DNA from: Acanthococcus lagerstroemiae
Lineage: Eukaryota; Arthropoda; Insecta; Hemiptera; Eriococcidae
Assembly: GCA_031841125.1 (NCBI GenBank)
Contig: CM063106.1
Span: forward strand, 68,560,101 to 68,624,100
DNA length: 64,000 bases
Direction: 5' to 3'
In this document: positions 58,070 through 64,000 of the stretch, piece by piece
Numbering within the stretch: position 1 is the first letter of the stretch
How the letters are laid out: every line of letters starts with the position of its first letter
Made by a program: the position numbers and the translations under genes
Notes under the pieces: generated by a model
Told to the model about the DNA's origin: nothing
Database searches by the model: none
The model's input: the letters and a program-made list of their open reading frames with translations, nothing else

Positions 58070-59370
58070 GATTTGGTTTTTGAAGCTGGTGATGGAGGGG
58101 CTGTGGAGAGTGTTCCAGGGGAGCCTCTACCCTTTCGACCGAATTGTAAATAACTTGATCCAGCCCAAAGAGGGGAGGAAAACACTGCGGGAAACTGGTG
58201 AGAAATTTACGACATGGTTCTTAGGGTTAACCGGAGGGATTACGTTTAAGAAGGGCTCCTTCCTTGTACCCCTTTAGTCGAGATATAAATAATTTCGATC
58301 CAGCCCAAAGGGGGAAAGAGAAAAAATTGCAGGAATCTTGTGAGAAATTTACGATGTGGTTATTGAAGCTAGCCAGGGTGGTTGCGTTTAAGGTGCCCCT
58401 ATCCCTTCAGTCGAGTTGTAAATAATTTTGATCCAAGCCAAGGTGGAAAGAGAAAAGTATGTTGGAAATTGGGAGAAATTAATGGAATTAATTTGGGGGT
58501 GTATTTAAGAAGGACCACTACTCTTTTCAGTTGTGAGTAATTTCGATCCAGCCCAAAGGGGAAAAAGAAAAAAAAAAAGTGAAAAACTGGTGAGAAGGTT
58601 ACGACGTGGTTTTTCTACCCCCTCAATCCAGTTCTAAATAATTTCGATCCGGCCGACAGAAGAAAAAAAGAAAATTTCGGAAACTGGTTAACGATTCATG
58701 ACGTGGTTTCTAAATTTAGCCGGGTGAAAGGGGGTAGTTTTCAAGGGAAGTGTATACCCTCTCAATTGAGTTGTAAATAATTTCGGACTAGCCCCAAGGA
58801 GGACAGAGAAACAAGTGTGGGGAACTAGTGAAAAATTGACGAATTGATTTTTGGAGGTAGCCGGAGAGAGGGTCGCGTTTAAGGAGGGCCTCTATCCCTT
58901 CAGTCGTGTTGTAAATAATTTCGATCCAGCCCAAAGGGGTGGGGGAAACCAAAAAAATGTGGGAAACTAGTGAGAAATTTACGAAATGATTTTTGGAGCT
59001 AGCCGGGGGGGGGGCTCGCATTTAAGGAAGGCTTCTACCCCTTCAGCCGAGTTGCAAATAATTTCGATCCTGCCCGAAAACTTGTAAACGATTTATGACA
59101 TGGTTTCTGAAGTTAGCTGACCAACCAAGAGGGTACTATTCAAAACAAAAAGAGTGTATACCCTTTCAATCGAATCGTAAATAATTTCGATCTGGCCAAA
59201 ACAGAAAAAGAGAAAATAATGCTTGAAACTGGTGAGCGATTTAAGACGTGATTTTTAAAGCTAGCCGAAGAGCAGAGGTGTAGTATTCAAGGGGAGTGTT
59301 TACCCCTTCAGTTGAGTTGTAAATAATTTCGATCTGGCGGAAATAGAAAAAGAGAAAAAATGTGGGTTCT
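58070..59370 (+). repeat. Tandem array, ten diverged units of 100-148 bp
   Basis: The core TAATTTCGATCCAGCCCAAAG or a variant occurs near 58151, 58291, 58430, 58537, 58638, 58766, 58914, 59056, 59177 and 59322. Each is followed by an A/G-rich segment and gtgagaaatttacga-like sequence. Unit lengths vary through indels. The 65-77 codon ORFs inside are by-products. Confidence 0.85.
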
Positions 59371-59841
59371 TTTGATGAAAATACGTAGCTTTCAAGGAGG
59401 GGGGGGGGAGCTCCAATTCTTTGAATGTAATTAAAGACAATTACTATCCAGCCTTAAGAAGAAGAGGCAAGAATGTGTTAACTTCGATGAAAGGAAAACG
59501 TAACCCTTCTCCCCTTGGCTCACTTGCTAGCTCGAAAGACTACGTTCATCTATTACGCTACGGTACAAAATAAAATAAATAAAATTGATCAAAATTTACA
59601 AGAACAGTATCAGGTCCTTCTAGAAGTATTTTTCATTCTGAATTTAATATGATGTTTGTGTTTTTTTTTTTTTTTTGCAGTAGGTCGTATTTTCTTGTAA
59701 AAAATGTTGCTACTTAGAGGTTCTCACTCAAAATAAGGGAAAATTAGACAGATTCTGTGAAGAAGAACGCGATATTCTACAGAAAAACGGATTGCGCCAT
59801 CGTTCTCGGCGTTAAAAATTAGTACAAAATCGATTAATTTG
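59371..59841. other. Spacer with strong acceptor-like tract
   Basis: A long T-run ending TTGCAG near 59681 looks like a 3' splice site but is followed by TAGGTCG and no open frame. Confidence 0.35.
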
Positions 59842-59977
59842 AGGCCCACCTTCTCAATCTCTAGTTAGCGCTTATCTAGCGGTTAAAGCACCGGATAACT
59901 ATTCGGCAGATGGAGTACCGAATAAGAATAACTAAAGGTTAGCTAACTAGAGGTCTAGAGATTGAGAAAGTGGGCTT
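59842..59977. repeat. Fold-back with ~23-bp arms
   Basis: AGGCCCACCTTCTCAATCTC at 59842 is inverted as GAGATTGAGAAAGTGGGCTT, which ends at 59976. The intervening ~90 bp contain further partly complementary tctag/ctaga words, so RNA from either strand would form a hairpin. Confidence 0.65.
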
Positions 59978-60569
59978 GAATCTGAAGGGTGTCTACAGGT
60001 GTTGAAAAGTCCTAAAATTTGATGATTCATTAATATGCAGTCAATTGGGCCCAACTTGATTGGACATATTTTGACGTATTTTGCTATTAAAAGCATATAA
60101 ATGCATATTCGTATTATTTTCCTCGATTTTTGGGCATATTTTGGGAATATTTGGCCATTTTGGAGAACTTTTCGGGAATATTCCTACTTTCCTGCTGGAA
60201 AACAATAAAAACATCTGAAAATTCGATAGGAAATGAAATGACAGAAACTGGTTGGTGGTACATTAGCGCTCCTGAATGCGGATGTGAAGTTGTACTTCTA
60301 AATTACGTCATCTGCGGCATGTGTTGATTTCTTTATCTGTGATGGACTAAATTTTTGCCTTTGTAATTTTTGACCAGAGACATGCTGTCACAATTTATTA
60401 TTCAGCTTGAAAAGTCCTGCATTTTGATACCCATATTGTGTTACTGAATATCTTGAGCATATTTTACACGTGAGGGAATATTCTGACATATTTTGGCCTT
60501 TTTTGGGGACTATTATATGCGCATATTTCACTGTTTTTAGGACATACAATAATTTTCCCTGAATAGGAC
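59978..60569. other. AT-rich spacer with CATATTTTG words
   Basis: Repeated catattttg and ggaatatt words occur at 60060-60170 and 60455-60530. A GGGTGTCTACAGG at 59988 resembles the CAGGGTGTC end family but lacks its first bases. No gene. Confidence 0.4.
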
Positions 60570-62192
60570 GAAACGCGAACCAATCCCTATACACTTCTCC
60601 CAATATCAGCTGTTTCGTGTTTCGTGTTTTCATCTCATCCTGTTCGCGAGAATTTGAAAATCGGCGCGAAATGACGCGAAAATGAAAAAATATTCGGTCT
60701 AGCTTCTTTCCCCAATGTAAAGATTTTTTTGAGGAAGTCGTAATGAAACGAAAATTTGAAAACCAATGAATTCACCTTCTGAGACATCCTGACATCGGGT
60801 TTTGCTTCGGTTCCTCTCTCCTTCGTAAATGTAGATAAATGTGAATGAAAGGGACTTCCGAGATTTTGGGGGAAGAGCAGTGGCCAGCTAGGATTTTCCC
60901 GAAGTGGGGGGGGGAGGGGGCAAAATAAGATTTTCAAGGGAGCAAAAGTCGAAAACTGAGTTTTTTTTTTAAAAATCGCCAATATTAGAGAACTATGTAA
61001 AAATATTGAGGGGCACGTGCCCCCCCTGACGATACGTCACTGGGGAAGAGTAATTAATCCACAAAATTTGAAAAAATCTAAAGACCGCGTAGTAATTATT
61101 ATCGCGTTACGACAGAGTCCATTGTTTTCAAATATATGACCTTTTATTGTATCTGTCAATACTCTTATTCAATTGAAGCCTCTTCCGCCTCCCCTGATGC
61201 CGTAATTTTCCAGATCCTAACTACCTTTTTACTTTCATAGCATTTGTCGTTAGATATGCTGCAGCTTTTTCACCTGGGCTCCAAAATTCTTTTTAATACT
61301 TATGTTCCCTCCCCCTAAACCATTCAGTCACCACGAGGGGGGGGGCTAATTCCGGTTACTCTAGTTTTCCTCAAGTTCCGAATTCTTTACGAGATTCTAA
61401 AGTTAATTTTTTGGACATGATAGCCAACCAAGCTCTGAGTCGCTGATTTCAAATATTGCCTCAAATTTTTATCCGACCCCTTCCAAAGCACTGTCGTAGT
61501 ACGAATTCAGTTTCTCCGGCGAAAACTTGCTCGAAGCTTCGATTTAGGGGTGATGAATATCGCTGCCGATTTTTCATCTGGACCAAATTTAAGCTGCCGT
61601 GCTTTTTCAGTTGAGAAATTTTTACGACGTTACATATTTTCTATTAGCAACACTTTACATAAATGAAACTGTATTTTTACCCTATTCGGTAGTTTTAAAT
61701 AGAGAAAGGGTGAATTCCGAGTCACCCGTTGCTTGTCCTACGCTCTTGCTACCTCATTGGTCGCACCAAGAGGGACAGAATCCAAAAATTACTCCTAAAA
61801 TTGAATACAGCGACCTCGAAAACCTATAAATCAATTTTAGAATTCCATTCTTTCAGCCCCCCCCCCTCCCTTCATGGTCGGCATTAAGTTACACGAAAAA
61901 AAAAAAAAATCTATGAAGTCTTTAATTGACATTGCACCACGCTGCACATCCTATAGAGCGCGTTTTCATTTCCATCATTAAATGTTTACACTCCCCTGCC
62001 ACTGATTCATTAGCACACGGTGGTGAAAAAAAAGTTTGTGGAGTGATTGACTGTATTCGCCAGTCACGATGTTCGAAAAAATTTTGACCCCCGTGTAATT
62101 TGTATTTGAAGGGTCTGAAAAACTGGAAGAATTGGCCTGGAAAACCTGAAAAAGTCAGGGAAAATCATTTCCGAACAAGAATGGACACCCTG
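60570..62192. mobile_element. CAGGGTGTC-type element, second copy, left end lost
   Basis: Colinear with 41631-43047 from gaaacgcgaaccaatccc to aagaatggacaccctg, with point differences and one insertion (60878). The left ~420 bp of the family are replaced by unrelated AT-rich DNA, so the 5-bp duplication cannot be checked. Confidence 0.88.
60878..61042. mobile_element. hAT MITE, TSD GGGAAGAG, nested
   Basis: Starts CAGTGGCCAGCTAGG and ends GATACGTCACTG. GGGAAGAG is exact at 60870-60877 and 61043-61050. The related copy at 41208-43047 shows an uninterrupted site near 41915-41930, confirming the insertion. Confidence 0.92.
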
Positions 62193-62491
62193 CCTGGTCA
62201 GCTCCAAAAACCACGTCGTAAATCGCCAAATCCTTGTGATACTCCTCTTCAGTTCAGTGATGAGGTGAGGGATTGCCCCCTGGGCATTGAACCTTGAGGA
62301 TTCCATTTCCATCAAAACTGGAGATTCTTCGAAGGTCACAGTTCTTCGGACAACTTTGTTTTGGTTGGAAGGAGAAGACTGAAAATGGTTGGGTGGGTTA
62401 CAATGCCCAAGGATTCCGTTACCGAGGACTCCCCCCCCCCTGGTCACTTGTGGAAAGATTCATCTTTCATTCGAACGATTTGTACGAAGAA
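62193..62491. other. Spacer, nothing recognised
   Basis: ORFs overlap on both strands without domains. Confidence 0.35.
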
Positions 62492-62621
62492 CCCGATGCG
62501 CAATCAGTTACCCTCTAGTTACCCAGTTACCCGCGGAAAAAAAGTTACCCATTTGTTACCCTCTGATTCCACTTATTCCCGTTTAGTTACCCGGGTAACT
62601 GGTGGGATTTGGCGCATTGGG
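62492..62621. repeat. Fold-back with GTTACC repeats
   Basis: CCCGATGCGCAATCAGTTACC at the left is answered by GGTAACTGG...GGCGCATTGGG at the right. Between them AGTTACCC-like words occur five or six times. This resembles the subterminal repeats of a short DNA transposon. Confidence 0.6.
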
Positions 62622-64000
62622 AATGGACGAACCTGAGGGGCGGCACGTGAACAGAAATTTCAGCATTTGGTTGTTTTTTTTTTCGAAACTTTGTGTACGT
62701 GCACGCTGGAATGCAGTCGCGTCTCTTTGATCCTATGTAGCCTTCCGTTCCTGCAGAGTTGGAAGAGACTCGACGGCCGCGTTCGTTCCGTTCACGTCCA
62801 GAGCGTCGTTCAGTGCCCGCGTATTGTTTACAATGATATCGAAAGGATGATGAGCGGAGCGAGAGGGCGCTTCGTTAATCTGGGACAGAAGTTCGTTGGC
62901 CGCTGTGGACAGCGTAGCGGCGCTGGCGCTGCCTTTGGGAAATTAGGTTAAAGAGTGAGAGAAGCGAGAGAACTGCAATGCATGTAGTGTAGTGTAGAGT
63001 GTAGACGTTGTGAATGCGAGTCAGTGTTGGCGCACGCGCTCGTCTACCGAGGTAAAAAGGTAATTTTACATCTTTATACATCGGTATATATACCGAGAGC
63101 GGCAGAAAATAATAACAATAATTGCACTTTTGATGTCGGCTGTTTGTTGTCTTTTTTTCCCCCCTCTATTCGTTAAATTTCCTCGTCTTTTTTGCTTCTA
63201 TACCACTGGCATAATATATAGGTTTGCGTGTAGATATCGCCCGTCTGGCCAATTTTACGATCGAAAATAGCGGCTAAATTTGAGGCATCGCCACGTCCAG
63301 TTTAACGATGCGACGGCCGGTCGGTTGCAGCGAGCGCGGCGAGAGACTTCGACCTTTCCGAATGCAGTTAGCCGGCTGCAGCAGCGGGAGGGAAAACGAA
63401 TTAAGGTTCTGGGAAAATGCAAAACGTGTTTACGGAGACGACTCGTGTACACAACGGTTGAACGTGCTTTCTCCCACGTGTCCGGTAAACATACGAGCGA
63501 ATTAGCGATGCGCGAAAAATGCACATGCTTTTTGTATCTGGCACCGAACGTTTGGAAAAATAAATGTAGGGAAAAAAACAAACACGACGCAGAACATGAC
63601 GGAAAAAAAAACTCTGTGACCCCGACTAATCGCGCAAAACCCGAAGCTCGGGGTCATTGTGCAACCGTGGGGAGGCCACTTGGGTTGCAAGCCACCGTTG
63701 TCTTTCCAGTCGCCGATCTGAGAAGACTGGCGGGCACCGCTCGCCGGATGTTGAAACGCGTTGAATGCAACGCGTCGCCGTATCAGCGTCGATCGCGGAC
63801 ATCGAGGATGCGGAAATTGGCACGTGCTGGTTTCATATCGCCAGATCCGAAGTCCTTCAGAGGGGGTAATTCCGTATCAACGCGGACACTTTCAAATTTT
63901 GAGTGACCAATGGGTGCCTTCCTAACCAAGGGCAAGCACGAATTCGGGCCCAAGGAAACGCCAAAACAGGCAGCTTAGCAGCTTCGCTACTCGAAGAGGG
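62622..64000. other. CpG-rich region to window end
   Basis: CpG is conspicuously frequent at 62700-63060 and 63240-63900. An initiator-like TCAGTG at 63021 and a donor-like GAGGTAAAA at 63049 exist, but no promoter or exon can be asserted. Confidence 0.35.
63280..63906 (+). CDS. Unrecognised 208-codon ORF, coding status doubtful
   Basis: This is the longest uninterrupted frame in the window. The product is Arg/Lys- and Cys-rich (for example KCKTCLRRRL, REKCTCFLYL), with no signal peptide, membrane segment or domain that I recognise. Two other frames are open over much of the same stretch, as expected in GC-rich DNA, so chance is a realistic explanation. It could instead be part of a 5' untranslated or first-exon region. 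No function is proposed. Confidence 0.15.
   Translation: MRHRHVQFNDATAGRLQRARRETSTFPNAVSRLQQREGKRIKVLGKCKTCLRRRLVYTTVERAFSHVSGKHTSELAMREKCTCFLYLAPNVWKNKCREKNKHDAEHDGKKNSVTPTNRAKPEARGHCATVGRPLGLQATVVFPVADLRRLAGTARRMLKRVECNASPYQRRSRTSRMRKLARAGFISPDPKSFRGGNSVSTRTLSNFE

Noticed and set aside
59660..59682. Strong 3' splice site as evidence for an exon
   Set aside because: A T-homopolymer followed by GCAG occurs easily by chance, and the next bases hold no open frame or donor.

Overview
The window looks like eukaryotic, non-coding, transposon-dominated DNA, most probably from an arthropod. Species is not determinable from the sequence alone. It has no bacterial-style gene runs. Short random ORFs occur in all frames. 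It carries tRNA-derived SINEs, R1-like, RTE-like and other non-LTR retrotransposon fragments, a Penelope-like element, a Ty3/Gypsy fragment, a ZMYM/KIAA-type hAT transposase relic and many short non-autonomous DNA transposons, several with exact target-site duplications (TSDs). I found no intact host protein-coding gene.

Layout. 0-12.5 kb: a hAT-like element (618-1566), a SINE, two hAT MITEs, a 166-bp segmental duplication with microsatellites, a 5-bp-TSD MITE, a hAT element with a perfect 8-bp TSD, and a Penelope-like GIY-YIG fragment bounded by inverted repeats. 12.6-22 kb: a degenerate AGTCTTAA-type array split by a SINE, then tandemly duplicated AT-rich DNA interrupted by a 1.58-kb hAT element. 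22.4-31.6 kb: broken hAT transposase (minus), SINE pieces, a MITE and a frame-shifted RTE-like LINE (plus). 32-43.3 kb: dimeric SINE, a 347-bp LINE insertion with 13-bp TSD, a long AGTCT/AGACT array, two minus-strand LINE 3' ends, a ~190-bp tandem array, and a nested pair of DNA transposons. 43.3-52 kb: SINEs, MITE fragments and CpG-rich unannotated DNA. 52.7-54.1 kb: Gypsy pol fragment. 54.1-59.4 kb: tandem repeat ending in a large palindrome, then a ten-unit minisatellite-like array. 59.8-64 kb: fold-backs, a second copy of the nested transposon with a further MITE inside it, then CpG-rich DNA with an unrecognised ORF.

The most interesting host-type signal is two plus-strand sites (3591/3592 and 46822/46823) where a polypyrimidine-tract 3' splice site directly abuts a 5' splice site. 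This is the sequence form of recursive-splicing ratchet points. Together they suggest, by inference, that much of the window lies inside one very long plus-strand intron that tolerates dense nested transposon insertion.
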